DNA of 64,000 nt from Prionace glauca (Eukaryota > Chordata > Chondrichthyes > Carcharhiniformes > Carcharhinidae). The position numbers and the translations under genes are program-made. Positions within the stretch are counted from its first letter, which is position 1. Every line of letters begins with the position of its first letter. Under the pieces are notes generated by a model. It was not told where the DNA came from. It saw only the letters and a program-made list of their open reading frames with translations, and searched no databases. The stretch is taken from assembly GCA_037974335.1 (NCBI GenBank), contig CM075760.1, positions 32,621,609-32,685,608 on the forward strand. The letters are read 5' to 3'. Positions 32,575 to 44,412 of this stretch are shown piece after piece.

Positions 32575-34420
32575 AGCAGAGAAGAAGGCCATTTTGAAGC
32601 GTCATGTGTGTGTTGGCCCTCGAAAGGAGCAATTCGTCCAATAACACTCTGGACCCCACAGTCTAGCATTTTGTTCATTTTCAGACAATTATCCAATCCC
32701 ATTTTGAACCCATTAATTGGCGCTGCCTGCACCACACTCTCAAACAGCACATTCCTGATCTGGATCACTCACTGTCTGACAATGTTTTTCCTGATGTCTC
32801 CATGTTTCTTTCACCAATTTACTACAACCCGCGCCCTCTGTGTCAAACTCCTTCTGCCACTGACCAGTTTCTCTCTATCTACTCTGTCAAGACCCCTCAG
32901 GATTTTGAATGCCTCGTTAAATTCACATCAGCAACTTTCTATCAAGGAAATTAGCCCGAACCTCTCCAAAATATTTTCGTCACTGAACTTTCTGATCTCT
33001 GGACTTATTCTCGTGCTTTCCGTTACATCCAGCCTATTGACTTTACATTCTGCCTGAGTTCGGTGCCGAAAATTGGACCGAACTTTTCGGTTGACGATTT
33101 TCCAAGTGTTTTCTACAAATTAGCACAACTTCCTTGCTTCTGTATTCTTTTCCCCAATAGACAAAAACTATTCACTTTTTTTTTGTTTGCAGCTGTCTCA
33201 ACCTGTCTTGCATCATGAATGATTTATACACATGTTCACTCAAGTCCCTCTGCGTCTATATTCACTTTCATAGCGTTTTCATCATTTCCATTTTTCTCTT
33301 CACATTCTGTTGAACAAAACTGATCATGTAACTTTTCTCTGCAATAAATTAAATATGCAAATTACTCGTCCATTCAACCAATTAGTTCTTTTTGCCCTGT
33401 CACCATTTACCTTAAATCACCATCCTCTGCTTTCCAACCATTCCCCCAATGTGTCGATTATCTCCAAGCTGATTCCCCAATTTCCTTCAATTCATTGATA
33501 TATGTATGACAAACAGCAAGTTCTCAGAACTGATCCCTGAGTCACAACACAGCATTCAGAAACACACTTGCACAGCTACGCTCTGTTTTCTATGACCGAG
33601 CCAGTTCTCCATCCACCTAGCCAGGTCACCTCTGGTCTCATTTTACTGCACCTTCTGTACCACTCTGCCATGAGGGACCTTGTCAGAGTGTTTACTGGTG
33701 TCCATGTAGATAATATCCACTGCTCTGTCCTCATCAATCATCTTCGTCACTTCCTCGAAAAAACTCGATCACGTTATTGGCACACGATCTGGCCTTCAAA
33801 AAAAGTTACCTCTCACTAATACATCCACTTATTTCCAAGTGGGATTAAATCCTGTCTCGAAGAATTTTCTTCAATAATTTCCTGACCACTGACGTAAGGC
33901 TCACTGGCCTGTGCTGACCTGGATTATGGCTGCTATTCTTCCTAAACAAAAATAGGCTATTCTCCAATCCTCGCAATTCCACTATAGACAATGATGATAC
34001 AAAGATTTCTCTCAAGGCCCCTCCTGGCCTCTCTCAGTATTCTGTGGTATATCACATCAGGCCCTGGGGACTTGTCTACCTTAACATTTCTCAAGAACCC
34101 CGACATCTCCTCCTTTTTGATTTCAACATGACTCAAACTATCTGCACATCCTTTCCCAGACTCATCATGTACTAAGTACTTCTCTTTAGTGAATACTGAC
34201 GTAAAGTATTCAATACCTCGTCATTTCCCTGGCTCCGCGCATAGAATCCCTCACCTGTCCTCGGGTGTTTCTCACAGGTTTTTCATGTGATTTTTTAAAT
34301 TTCCCAAACTGTCCAATCTCGTCACTGCTGATACTGTGAAACTTACGAGGTAAACACACAACAGATTCTCGTCACTTCAAACTATCTGCTTTCCACCTCA
34401 GCATTTTGTAGATTTAAAAG
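32575..34420 (-). mobile_element. Old, long CR1-like LINE, antisense
   Basis: Starts at the 3' part ('gagaagaaggccattttgaa') and continues through C-terminal RT sequence ('atccaatcccattttgaacc', 'aagacccctcaggattttga'). It reaches the motif A region read in reverse ('gagggaccttgtcagagtgt', 'gtccatgtagataatatcc') and the fingers region ('gcctgtgctgacctggatta', 'catcaggccctggggac'). About 1.8 kb survives with many breaks. It is a different family from the young copies. Confidence 0.75.
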
Positions 34421-34807
34421 CACCGTTCTTTAAAAGGTTTAGACTATCCTCATTGTACTGATTATTACCGACTTGCTGTGTATTTTATATGTTGATAAAA
34501 CCTGTACTTGTAATATAAACAGCAGATGGTAGGCATTCCCTGCTGGTGTGGAAGCTTTGTGCGCACATACAATTCTAAACACTTCCATGCTTTCGCTGTT
34601 CTGAATTATAGCGATTATTGCGTTTGCAAATTTGGAAAATATTTTCAAATCACCTGACTCATTTCAAATTGTTTTTGTTAAATGTTAATGCAGTACATAA
34701 TCTCACAGCCATAGGACTTTTACAAACCGTTATGTCTTTAATGATATTATACAATTGCAGTTATAGAGAAATGGACAAAAATTGGGGCAAGTGCTATTTT
34801 CTGAATC

Positions 34808-34862
34808 TTTGTCAAACACCTTACTGATATCCATATAGAGGACATCAACGGCTCGTTTCAAT
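34808..34862 (-). mobile_element. LINE scrap, antisense
   Basis: 'tgtcaaacaccttactgata' and 'catatagaggacatcaacgg' match the motif A region of the LINE at 19,380-19,445 read in reverse. Confidence 0.7.
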
Positions 34863-35399
34863 GCTGGGTCTGGTTCGTCCTGCTCAGCCTCCTAAGTGAG
34901 TGAGTTTCTGCAGACGGAAGCTCGCCTCTTCCACCACCAGCACTGTGGCCCGAGTTCCCTTTACTGGGAGACAATGTGGTCGAGAGGCTAAACCCGCTGT
35001 GTCTGTTTCAGGCCCTGAGTTTCTCATTGGCGGAGATGGAGAGCAGGAGCTGGAGTGCCTGGAATTCTTTCTGAAGTTCGTGGTGTGCTGGGAATTGATT
35101 TTTTTTTCTTGCAATGGTTGGGGTTTTATGGCTTGTAGATGACTGAAGCATTCCCATGGGAGGGTATCTCCCAAACAGAATTGATAGGAAACAGGCCCTG
35201 ATAGGAACGTCCCTCACAACCACGCGGATCCATTGCCATGATTCTTTACTAATAACCTATCAACTGCCTTTAAGTGCCCCTCCCGGTTGATGGGAATGGC
35301 ACTGGGTGTCATCTTCCACCCTTGGAAGATCAGACTTAACATTGGGCAAAGTGATTTTCCCATGAGAAATTCTGCTTGGGGGCTTCCTGTTGTTGAAGA
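34863..35399. other. Unassigned, comparatively GC-rich interval beside the receptor gene
   Basis: Contains overlapping open frames on both strands at about 34,884-35,223, but no recognisable motif, and the two strands are equally open. A 'ctgtgtctgtttcag' acceptor-like site lies near 35,012. Nothing further can be supported. Confidence 0.3.
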
Positions 35400-35408
35400 A
35401 GAAATCTG

Positions 35409-36983
35409 TTATTCTGTAAGTAATTTCACAATTGCATTAAATGGAAATCTGATCACATTCTTTAGATCCTCTCTGAATTGTGTTTGGGTCACTGCATAAA
35501 TGTATGTATTGGTGCAGCAACTCAGGAGTTGGAGCATAAATCCCAATTCCCGCACAAATGCAGGAATATAAAAATGAATTAAGTTTAAATTATATAATCG
35601 TTCACAAAAGGAGTGGATAAGTAAGACTGACCATAGCAGGATAAAATTTCCTGATAGAGCAAACAGTAAGATAATGGATTTTCTTCTCTTCACTGTCTCT
35701 GGGTCCTTTGAACTATCCATACGCTTGTGGCTCTGAAGTCTCCTGCGGAATTTGGTCGACCCTAGAATGTGTTTAATGGTGAAAACATTCAGCAACAGAA
35801 TCAACAAAAAAGGAATGAACGGTGTTAAAATATAATGCAGATTTTCAACCACTCCCCATGCTGCAGAATAGAGGGCATCAATGTCTACATTACAAAAATG
35901 GGGAATATTCTGAAACGCATATCTATCACCATACATGAAATACCAGAAAATGTTCTTTACACTGAATAGCACACTCACAGTTCCGAGAACCGCTGTTGCA
36001 GTTTTCTCATTGCAGTATTTTATTTTCAGCTTCTGACAAGTAATAGCCACAAATCGATCAAAGGTGAAAGAGACAGTGAACCAGACAGAGCAATCAGTGA
36101 CTGCATAAAGCAGCACAGCATGGATATTACATATTTTAATATGGTAAATGATTAAAAATTCAAACTTCATGGGAATTTGCCTCAAAATGAGATCGATGAT
36201 AATGACCAGTAGATCCGCTGCTGACATGGAAATGAGGTAACGTATCACACTTCTGGAAAGACCACACTTCCCTCGTGACAGGATAAGAATCGTCAATACA
36301 TTCACTGTAAGAAGAGAAACACAATTTATTCGTGTTTTAGACTGAGCACAAGAGAAACAATCTCTCAGGATCCTGGGGAACAGCTGAAACATTTTTATTA
36401 AATCCACCCCGGAATAGACTGAATTCACCTATTGTGCTCGAGACAAAGTTCACAGCAGAAAAGCCCCGCAATGATGTAGCAAGAAGCCACATTCACCAGT
36501 TAATAAAGTCTCCAATTTGCTCCCTTCTTCAGATTTGTATGTGGGGGACACAATGGTGCCAGTAGGTTTGGAGCAAATGTTTCTGGTCTGGATGACTCTG
36601 CTTTGATTGTGCTGAAGGCTGTGCAGTTGAAGATGTTAAATCAGCTGATTTGGAATTGGCTGTGAATCATAATACTGGAAATCATGTTACATAACGACAA
36701 CCGTAAAGTGGAAAGATTGAAAGTGAATGTCAGGTAGTATGAGGATAGCTGTGTGGCAAGGAGAAATGTTTCCAGTGCATTCACAGCAACAAACCATGAA
36801 GGTTACACAGAATAATATCAATAACTGGGTAACATGGACAAGGACAATGAACACAGAGAAATATGACTTACCAGTGACACCAACTACGGCAAGGACAGGG
36901 TAGTAAATCCTTTGGATGTCGTAAAATACCCAAAGAATACGAATCTCAAGTGGTATAATCCAGAACATGGCTCTGAAATTCAA
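35409..36983 (-). CDS. GPR139-like G-protein-coupled receptor, arm A copy
   Basis: Two exons on the minus strand. Exon 1 is 36,983-36,872 (112 nt, donor GTAAGT). Exon 2 is 36,304-35,409 (896 nt, after a TTCTTACAG acceptor). Together they encode 335 residues; the intron of 567 bp is in phase 1, inside a valine codon of the first membrane span. The product has seven membrane segments (about 27-47, 59-79, 95-118, 138-160, 190-212, 248-270, 287-309). It has Asp68 in the second span, DRF at 120-122 in place of DRY, Cys96 and Cys175 placed for the usual extracellular disulfide, and 'CCTNTYIYAVTQTQFRE' ending the seventh. This pattern is that of the rhodopsin-class GPR139-like group expanded in sharks. 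The ligand is unknown. The first ATG was chosen as start; a second Met lies at residue 6. No stop or frameshift was seen. Confidence 0.9.
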
Positions 36984-37019
36984 CGATCGCTGATTGTACT
37001 AGAGAACACTCCCAGTTAA

Positions 37020-38120
37020 ACAATATTGCACACAGTGTGAAATTTCCTATTTATAAATCCTCTAATGTCCCCATTGGAACAATTAAACCGTGTGCTGAGG
37101 GACATTAATCACAGTCTCTGAACAAACAAGATGACTTCATCTTTTCTTACAAATTATATGGTTATTGTCCTTTTTATGCATGTTAAAAAATTCGAATGAA
37201 GGCAAACATTTTGGTTCATGCACCTTGGCAAAAGAAAGGAACATTGATTAACAATGTGTTGCTGAACTGAAGAGAGTTGAAACCGTTGTGAGTATTGCTG
37301 TCACACATTGTCAGTCTATCCGTTTTCCAGCAGATCTCTAAAGACAGATAAATCAACACCGGGAACAAAATAGTGAGGCTGAAATCATTTTGTATGCAAG
37401 AACACACAACAGAATGTTTGTCAATAAAAGCTTACATCTTAAATGTTCTTCAGTTGAAACACATGAACTGTTTGGTGTTTCCATGCACTCAGGGAAGGCA
37501 GAGATGGGGTGAAGGTTATCACTGGGAAAACTGAAGGGGAATTGCTAAAAGAGATCATTTCACCAAAGGGGCTTATTAGAAAATAGATTATTTAAAATAA
37601 ATAAACACGCAAATGTCTATGATATTTCTTAGACATAGAACCATAGAATTCCTACAGTTCAGAAGAAAGGTTATCTTGGCCCAGTGAGTCTGCATCCCAC
37701 CCAGGTCCTCCCCTCTGCCCTATCCCCATTAGTCCCACACAGTTACCATGGCTAATCCACATATTCTAAGGGAAAATAACGGGCAATTGTTGCATGGTGA
37801 ATCCAACTAATATGATCTGTTGTAATATAAATGAGGGACGGGTTTTGTGCAGTAACACAGAGACAGAGCCGAATGCACTAGATATCGATACAGCACCTGT
37901 ACGAATATGAATACAGACTGGGTCCAGTTCAGTCATTACTGAGAGAGTGTATACAGTATATTACTAACCAGCGCGGTGTTTCCTCATCTAAATAGAAACA
38001 TGACATACTCAGTTTTGACAAAAACAAGGTCTTTGTGAAGGATAAACTTACATTTGGTGAATAAAAAGTCCGAAATACAATAAAAATTCATGGATAAATC
38101 AACATTTTAAAGAAATTGCA
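37020..38120 (-). other. Receptor upstream flank with SINE scrap
   Basis: Gene-free. Contains an antisense SINE 3' scrap at about 37,625-37,810 ('ccatagaattcctacagttc') and 'tataaac'-like motif text at 37,820-38,010. The same segment is present in arm B and, in part, at 31,255-31,965. No clear TATA box was picked out for the receptor. Confidence 0.6.
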
Positions 38121-38126
38121 CCAGCT

Positions 38127-38198
38127 TCCCTGGTGGCCTAGTGGTTAAGATTCGGCGCTCTCAGTACTACAATCTGGGTTCGGCTCCCGCTCAGGGAA
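38127..38198 (+). pseudogene. tRNA-Glu relic
   Basis: 72 nt with a tRNA-Glu acceptor stem (TCCCTGG / TCAGGGA), D arm and 'gggttcggctccc' T arm. The anticodon loop still reads CTCTCAG (anticodon CTC), but the 3' strand of the anticodon stem (TACTA) no longer pairs with CGGCG. It is probably not functional. Confidence 0.8.
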
Positions 38199-38696
38199 TG
38201 TAGATTTATTGCTGTACAACAATCCTGCGTTACTTCTCAGTCTGCAACTGTCAGAATCAATATTAGGGAGATTTCTTTGTTTGTGTCTGAATTGGAAAAG
38301 TCACATGTGAAGAATCAAAAAGAAATTAAGAGAGCGATAGGCGAGAAAGGGCTGATGGTACGAAATGCTGATGCGGTTAAAATCTAGCTGTTAATGGGGG
38401 AAGATTTATTGTTTCTACTGACACAAATATCTGCAGATGTCGGTCCAAATCTCTGCTTCCATGGCAAGAAAACTTTTAATTGAATGAAATAGTAAGATCT
38501 CCCACCCCCTGTGAAATGGAGGCAGTTTTCACTCAGAAACCAATAACTGAGTTTAACAATGTGGGAAGGAGAAAGACTCAGTTTGAGCGGTGACATTGCG
38601 GGAGGAATGGAGAGCTGGAGTTCACCCAGAAAAGCAGCAAAGTTTCAAATCAATGGCGTCCAACATTGGATGGTCCATTAACGCTGATAATTTAAT

Positions 38697-39211
38697 AAGA
38701 GAACATAATAAGAACATAATAAGAAATAGGAGCAGGAGTAGGCCATCTGGCCCTTCGAGCCTGCCCCGCCATTCAATAAGATCATGGCTGATCTGTCGTG
38801 GCTCAGTTCCACTTTCCCGCCCTCTCCCCATAACCCTTAATCCCCTCTCTTATCAAAAACCCATCAACCCGCTTCTTAAAAATATTTAGCGAGGCAGCCT
38901 CCACCACTTCAACGGGCAGAGAATTCCAGAGATTCACCACCCTTTGAGTGAAGAAGTTCCTCCTCAACTCTGTTCTAAACCGCCCCCCCTTTATCTTGAG
39001 ACTGTGCCCCCTAGTCCTACTGTCCTTTCTGAGCGGGAAGAGTCTCTCCACCTCTATCCTATCCATACCATTCATCATCTTATACGTCTCAATGAGATCT
39101 CCCCTCATTCTTCTAAACTCTAACGAGTACAAACCTAGTTTATTCAGTCTCTCCTCATAGCTCAATCCCCTCAACTCCGGTATCAGCCTAGTAAACCTAC
39201 TCTGCACTCCA
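38697..39211 (-). mobile_element. CR1-like LINE, 5'-truncated, present only in arm A
   Basis: Plus strand begins with the tail 'aagaacataataagaaatag'. The minus strand encodes the ORF C-terminus ('GLYSLEFRRMRGDLIETYKM', 'RVVNLWNSLPVEVVEAASLN', 'GYGERAGKWN') with an open frame from about 39,212 to the stop. Arm B has continuous arm sequence here (about 45,735-45,755), so the insertion came after the inverted duplication. No clear target-site duplication was seen. Confidence 0.93.
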
Positions 39212-39297
39212 GCAGAAATACCACAGGATGGTTTATCACAGATTGATGCTAATACTTTGAATGGAGTGAACTGCAGTAACATTGAGTGCAGTGGAAA

Positions 39298-39600
39298 GGA
39301 CAGCGCGGTAGCACAGTGATTAGCACTGATGTCTCACAGCGCCAGGGACTCAGGTCCTCGGGTCACCGCCTCTGCAGAGTTTGCACGTTCTCCCCGTGCC
39401 TCCGTGGGTTTCCACCGGGTGTTCCGGTGTCTGATTCAAAGAAGTGTCTTTTAGTTTGATTGGCCATGCTAAATGGATCCTAGTGTCACAGGGATTAGGA
39501 GGGTAAATATGTGGGTTTACGGGGAATAGGGCGTGGGTGGGATTGTTGTGGGTGCGGATTCGATGGGCTGAATGGCCTCCTTCTGGAGGAATCGAAAGAG
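39298..39600 (+). mobile_element. tRNA-derived shark SINE (arm A)
   Basis: Head 'gcggtagcacagtgattagc', then 'tttgcacgttctccccgtgc', 'tttccaccgggtgttccggt' and the end 'gatgggctgaatggcctcct'. Its mirror lies at 45,325-45,634 in arm B, so it predates the duplication. Confidence 0.85.
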
Positions 39601-39983
39601 GTAATGCAAATATACATTGTTTTGGATGAAACAGCAGGTCAAATAAATGTATTTTCACTGCCATGTAAAAGCGGACCTGACATCTGCACTGAAATGTGAT
39701 GAGGTTGGAAAAACTCAGGATGTTACATGGCATGTGTGCATAAGGAAACAAAGATAAACCTTCACCTCCATCACCTTTCATTAACATTGGGAATGTTTAG
39801 AAATAGAGGAAGTTTTTAAAAAAGCGAAATCCAACAAGGAGGAAATAGAGCAACACCTGGCAGGGTGGAAATTGCGGTGGGTATTTAGTCTGTTGCAGTT
39901 TGTGTCAATTGATGTTTGAAAACAGTGCGAGACAAAATGCAGGACTGTTTAGCAGAGAGCACAGAAAACCAGCAACGGAATCC

Positions 39984-40056
39984 TGCCGAAACCCGGGATC
40001 GAACCAGGGACCTTTAGATCTTCAGTCTAACGCTCTCCCAACTGAGCTATTTCGGC
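39984..40056 (-). tRNA. tRNA-Phe (GAA)
   Basis: 73 nt on the minus strand with all four stems paired. Acceptor GCCGAAA with TTTCGGC and discriminator A; D arm 'tagctcagttgggagagc'; anticodon stem TTAGA / TCTAA around CTGAAGA (anticodon GAA); T arm with 'ggttcgatccc'. It agrees at every base I can recall with the vertebrate nuclear tRNA-Phe. Internal A and B boxes serve as promoter. It decodes UUC and UUU. Confidence 0.95.
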
Positions 40057-40520
40057 CGGCTGGCTGGGAGATTGGAAGCTTCCGTCTCCCAAATATCTAA
40101 GAGAAAAATGATTTCTGCCTCTTCGTTAATGCATCATTTTCAGGTGTTCATTTGATTTGCTTTAAACGTCATGAATACTTTTTTTTTTCAAAACTTTAAT
40201 GCAGTGGGAAACATCATTATTCATTTTGACAGGAGGAAACAGCAGAGACAATGTAATATCAATTACTGTGGGCAAATGATGGGCTTCTGGAGCCAATCTA
40301 GTTGTTTCTCCAGATCTGCTTGCCCTGAGGTCATCACCCTGTTTCTGTAGTACCGTGGTTATCACAAGACCCAGATTAATTCTGTAAGTATCTGGGTAGA
40401 AATGGGAAGGATGGGATGTGTACACGATCCGATTTCAGTTTCAGTTCGAAAAATCAAGCCCATCACCTTAATTCTTGGGCAGGCAATACAGCCTCACTGT
40501 TTGTAATCCTGTTATTTATA

Positions 40521-40650
40521 TCATGATGTGGAGACGCCAGTGTTGGATTGAAGTGGGTACAGAACGCATTCTCACAACACCAGGTTAAAGTAAAACAGAA
40601 TTATTTTGAATTACGAGCTTTTGGAGCGCTGCTCCTTCATCAGTTTAACT
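40521..40650 (-). mobile_element. Dispersed SINE-like repeat (arm A)
   Basis: 'tcatgatgtggagacgccag', 'acaacaccaggttaaagt', 'cgagcttttggagcgctgct' and 'cttcatcag'. The same repeat is found inverted in arm B (about 44,283-44,412) and as a tandem pair in the spacer (42,240-42,690). Confidence 0.75.
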
Positions 40651-40826
40651 CGGCAGTCAGAAATTCACTGTGTGTGATGCTCTCGAAAGGGGCCACTTGC
40701 ACACGCTGCTTTACTCCAGCAAATTGTTCAGTTGGTAATGTTTCTGTTCGTTGTTCTTGACGAAAACGACACAGCACACATTCCTGCATTCAATCTGAGC
40801 TGTGAGACCAAAACTCAAATCCATTT

Positions 40827-40908
40827 TGGCAGCGGTGGGATTCGAACCCACGCCTCCGAAGAGACTGGAGCCTTAATCCAGCGCCTTAGACCGCTCGGCC
40901 ACGCTACC
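40827..40908 (-). tRNA. tRNA-Leu (AAG)
   Basis: 82 nt on the minus strand with the long variable arm of a class II tRNA. Acceptor GGTAGCG / CGCTGCC with A; anticodon stem CTGGA / TCCAG around TTAAGGC (anticodon AAG, A34 normally edited to inosine); variable arm 'tctcttcggaggc'; B box 'gggttcgaatccc'. Fully paired. It reads CUU and, with inosine, other CUN codons. Confidence 0.95.
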
Positions 40909-41510
40909 ACGTGAAACGCTCTCACAATAATGTTATTTGATGATAATGTTACTGAAATTCATTAAAAGCAATGGAACTTGGAACGGCCATCAGGAGGATT
41001 GAGCCTGCTCCTTCACTGATTCAGGTAAGTCTGAACTGAGGAACAAACAGAAATCATCTAACCTCAGAAACACAATGAGCTGCACACAGTAACATGCAGT
41101 GAAGGGCCGGCATCATTTAAACTGTCCTTCAGCTCGTCTCTTCCCAATTTCTGCAGAAATGACAAGAGAACCTCCTGTTGGATTTGCTCAGAGTCTGCAC
41201 TTCAGGACACGAGGCGCGATTATATTTTATATGTTCATCCAGGTAACAACTCACATGTGTTTTCTGAGTTTGGATGGGAGCAATAAATTTTCAATTTCAG
41301 ATCAGTAATCCGAACAGCAGGGAAAGAGTCAAACTCTAACCACCAGACCAGCATCTTACAGCGTGGTTTAGAATTTACTTTATCCATGCTGCTTTTACTT
41401 TACTTTTTACACCAGACCACTTTCATCACAAACAGATTTCTCCCGCAAAATGGCAGCTTGTGATTCAACCATGATGTGTTCAGCCAATGAAAACATTCCA
41501 TGAACACTCC

Positions 41511-43414
41511 GACAGTTCGAAACTGAACAGAAGTATTTCTAAATGTTTTTCAATGCAGATGAGGGAACAGTTTCATTATTCAGTGTCAATATAGAGGGTG
41601 AAATCTGACTCATTAGCACACAGATTTTACATTGCAATATCTCAACCGTTAAGGACATCTCAACTGTCCTTCTCTTTCTGTGTTTGTTCTTGAACTGTTC
41701 TACATGTGAAATTTCCAGCTCTGATGGAATCTTGCAAATCTCACTCGGCTGATTCTAATAGATCTGCTTTCGATAGGAGAGTAAATCAGATCATTATTAA
41801 TGGTTTGCTGAGATCAAATAATCTTATTTTCCTCGGCGGGAATTGAAACTACGCATCACTGGGGAAGTGCTGAACACAAACCACTGGACGACCAGTGAAC
41901 ATCGCTCGACAATCACCAGGCAAGACTGTTCCCTTCCTGTTGGCGAACGCTTCAGTGGTCACGGGCATTCAGCCCTCTGACCTTCGGGTAAGCATACTCC
42001 AAGGCGGCTTTCACGACACACGACAGCGCAGAGTCGCTGAACAGAGACTGATAGCCACGTTCCACACACATGAGGACGGTCTCAACAGGGATCTTGGGTT
42101 CATGTCGCACTATCTGTAACCCCCACGACTTGCCTGGGTTTGCAAAACCTCACTCACTGTGCTGTCTAAAGACAATACACATCTCTTTAACCTGTGATCA
42201 GTGCTCCTTCCACTCACATTGTCAGCCACTTCAGGTCTTGAACAGCAGGTTAGGTGTAAAGATTCGCATTCTAATCAGTAATCTCTAAACTGTCTGTGCT
42301 TTATATGCTCTGTCTGAGGCCAGAACTCTCCATTCACCTGACGAAGAGGCAGTCCCCTCGAAAGCTTGTGAGTATATTATCAAATAAATCGGTTGGACTA
42401 AAACTTGGTGTTGTCAGATTTTTTACTGTGTTTACGCCAGTCCAATGCCGGCATACCCACATCATGACTATTATCCGAAGAAGAACTTTAAGAATTGAAC
42501 AGCAGGTTAGGTGTAAGGATTCGCATTCTAATCAGCAACTGTCTGTGCTTTATAAGCTCTGTCTGTCTGAGGCCAGAACTCTCCATTCACTTGACAAAGA
42601 GGCAGCCCCCTCGAAAGCTTGTGAGAATATTATCAAATAAATCGGTTGGACTAAAACCTGGTGTTGTCAGACTTTTTACTGTATTATCCGAAAAAGGCAG
42701 GGATGAAGATGTCTTTACATAGATGGGTCACTGGGTGGCGCAGTGGCTCTTTCACTAAACAGCCTTTAGTTCAACCACGTCCCACACATGACAGCGGGAA
42801 CATGCCTCTCTGGGAAAGGGGACAGCCCTATAATAGGGAAAATGGAGCCCAGTGGATGGGTTTTTGAGAGCGGAATTAAACCAAGGCAGAGGCAGTTATT
42901 TTTTTATTTAAAATTTATTTAAAAATTCAGACAATATTTTAGAGTGAATTTTTTTTAAGTTAGAAAAGTGAACATAACGATCGAGCTTCACATTGAGAAC
43001 GGAACAAATGCACAGGGAATCCGTCAATATTTGTACATCTGTTACATACACCACAAAGATAATACAGACCTTAATAGAAAGATGAATTAACAGATGTGAA
43101 TAAGGAATGAGAAAAGTTTCTTATGTATACATGAAATTTAAACTACGGGAAAACTATTAACCACAGCTGCATTGTAACAAAAAAAAAGTCTCGTATTTTT
43201 CACACTGGAAACTGAAATAACGTCTACGATTGTCTCAGTTACAGATTCAGAATGATAAAACGAGAGAATAGAATAACCGAGAGCAGATATTGCATTTGAG
43301 TCACAGAGAGATCTTGATATTCAGCCCAGAATCAAAAAATTCAACTCATCATTTGATCTGTAAAATAAAGACACAACAATGAAGCAGATGTTCCTGATGT
43401 TGGGGCATTAATAT
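41511..43414. other. Spacer between the inverted arms
   Basis: About 1.9 kb not shared between the arms. It holds the tandem SINE-like repeat (42,240-42,690) and a possible degenerate tRNA-derived head near 42,725-42,800 ('gggtggcgcagtggc'). A short stretch near 41,840-41,900 vaguely resembles a decayed tRNA on the minus strand. No gene was recognised. Confidence 0.6.
42240..42690 (+). repeat. Tandem pair of a SINE-like repeat in the spacer
   Basis: The unit beginning 'gaacagcaggttaggtgta' starts at about 42,240 and again at about 42,496 (period about 256 bp). Both copies contain 'ggccagaactctccattcac', 'cgaaagcttgtgag' and 'aaataaatcggttggactaa'. The first continues to 'cccacatcatga' (about 42,467); the second stops near 42,690. 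The copies are very similar, so the tandem event is recent compared with the repeat's age. Confidence 0.85.
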
Positions 43415-44022
43415 TGGAGTTTTTATTCATGGAATGTTGTCATTGGCTGAACACACCATGGTTGAATAAGAATCTGTCATTTTGCAGGAGAAAGCTATTT
43501 CTGTGAAAGTGGCCTGGTGTGAAAACTAAATTAACAAATACAGCGCGGATAAAGTAAATTCTAAAACATGCTGGTGGGTAAGCTGGTGATTAGAGTTTGT
43601 ATTTTTCGCTGCTGTTTAGATTTCAGGTCTGAAATTGAAGATTTATTGCTCTCATCCAAACTCTGAAAACAAATGTGAGTTATTGCCTGGATGAACATAT
43701 AAAACATAATTTTGCCTCGGGTCCTGGAGTGCAGACACTGAGCAAATTCAACTGGAGGTTCTCTTGTCATTTCTGGCAGGAAACTGGGAAGAAACGAGCT
43801 TAAGGACAGTTTAAATGATGTCGGTCCTTTACAGCATGTTACTGTGTGCAGCTCATTGTGTTTCTGAAGTGAGATGATTTCTGTTTGTTCCTCAGTTCAG
43901 ACTTACCTGAATCAGTGAAGGAGCAGGCTCAATCCTCCTGATGGCCTTTCCAAATTCCATTGCTTTTAATGAATTTCAGTAACATTATCATCAAATAACA
44001 TTATTGTGAGAGCGTTTCACGT

Positions 44023-44104
44023 GGTAGCGTGGCCGAGCGGTCGAAGGCGCTGGATTAAGGCTCCAATCTCTTTGGAGGCGTGGGTTCGAATCCCACCGCT
44101 GCCA
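44023..44104 (+). tRNA. tRNA-Leu (AAG), arm B copy with stem mismatch
   Basis: 82 nt, mirror of the arm A gene. Anticodon loop TTAAGGC (AAG), B box and acceptor stem are kept. Compared with arm A it has changes in the D arm ('ggtcgaagg' for 'ggtctaagg'), at the foot of the anticodon stem (TCCAA, giving one C-A mismatch) and in the variable arm. It may still be transcribed. A TTTT run follows near 44,116. Confidence 0.85.
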
Positions 44105-44282
44105 AAATGGATTTGAGTTTTGGTCTCACAGCTCAGATTGAATGCAGGAATGTGTCCTGTGTCGTTTTCGTCAAGAACAACGAACACAAACATTGCCAAC
44201 TGAACAATTTGCTGGAGTAAAGCAGCGTGTGCAAGTGGCCCCTTTCGAGAGCACTCACACACAGTGAATTTCTGACTGCCGA

Positions 44283-44412
44283 GTTAAACTGATGAAGGAG
44301 CAGCGCTCCAAAAGCTCGTAATTCAAAATAATTCTGTTTTACTTTAACCTGGTGTTGTGAGAATGCGTTCTGTACCCACTTCAATCCAACACTGGTGTCT
44401 CCACATCATGAT
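44283..44412 (+). mobile_element. Dispersed SINE-like repeat (arm B)
   Basis: Mirror of 40,521-40,650: 'ctgatgaaggagcagcgctc', 'actttaacctggtgttgtga' and 'ctccacatcatg'. Confidence 0.75.

Larger units (their letters stand above)
35400..41510. repeat. Arm A of a large inverted duplication
   Basis: The reverse complement of this region is collinear with 43,415-49,045. Matching landmarks: receptor stop (35,409 / 49,041), receptor exon 1 start (36,983 / 47,466), tRNA-Glu relic (38,127-38,198 / 46,240-46,311), SINE (39,298 / 45,634), tRNA-Phe (40,056 / 44,884), tRNA-Leu (40,908 / 44,023), and a block ending near 41,510 / 43,415. Coordinate sums are constant (about 84,450) up to a LINE insertion in arm A, then shift by about 490. 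By eye the arms differ at roughly one base in ten to twenty. Confidence 0.93.

Noticed and set aside
34884-35223. Open frames on both strands beside the arm A receptor
   Set aside because: No motif, equal openness of both strands and no partner exons; left as unassigned.
41840-41900. Possible tRNA on the minus strand
   Set aside because: A T-arm-like 'tcaattcccgcc' is present on the minus strand, but neither the acceptor nor the anticodon stem can be paired.
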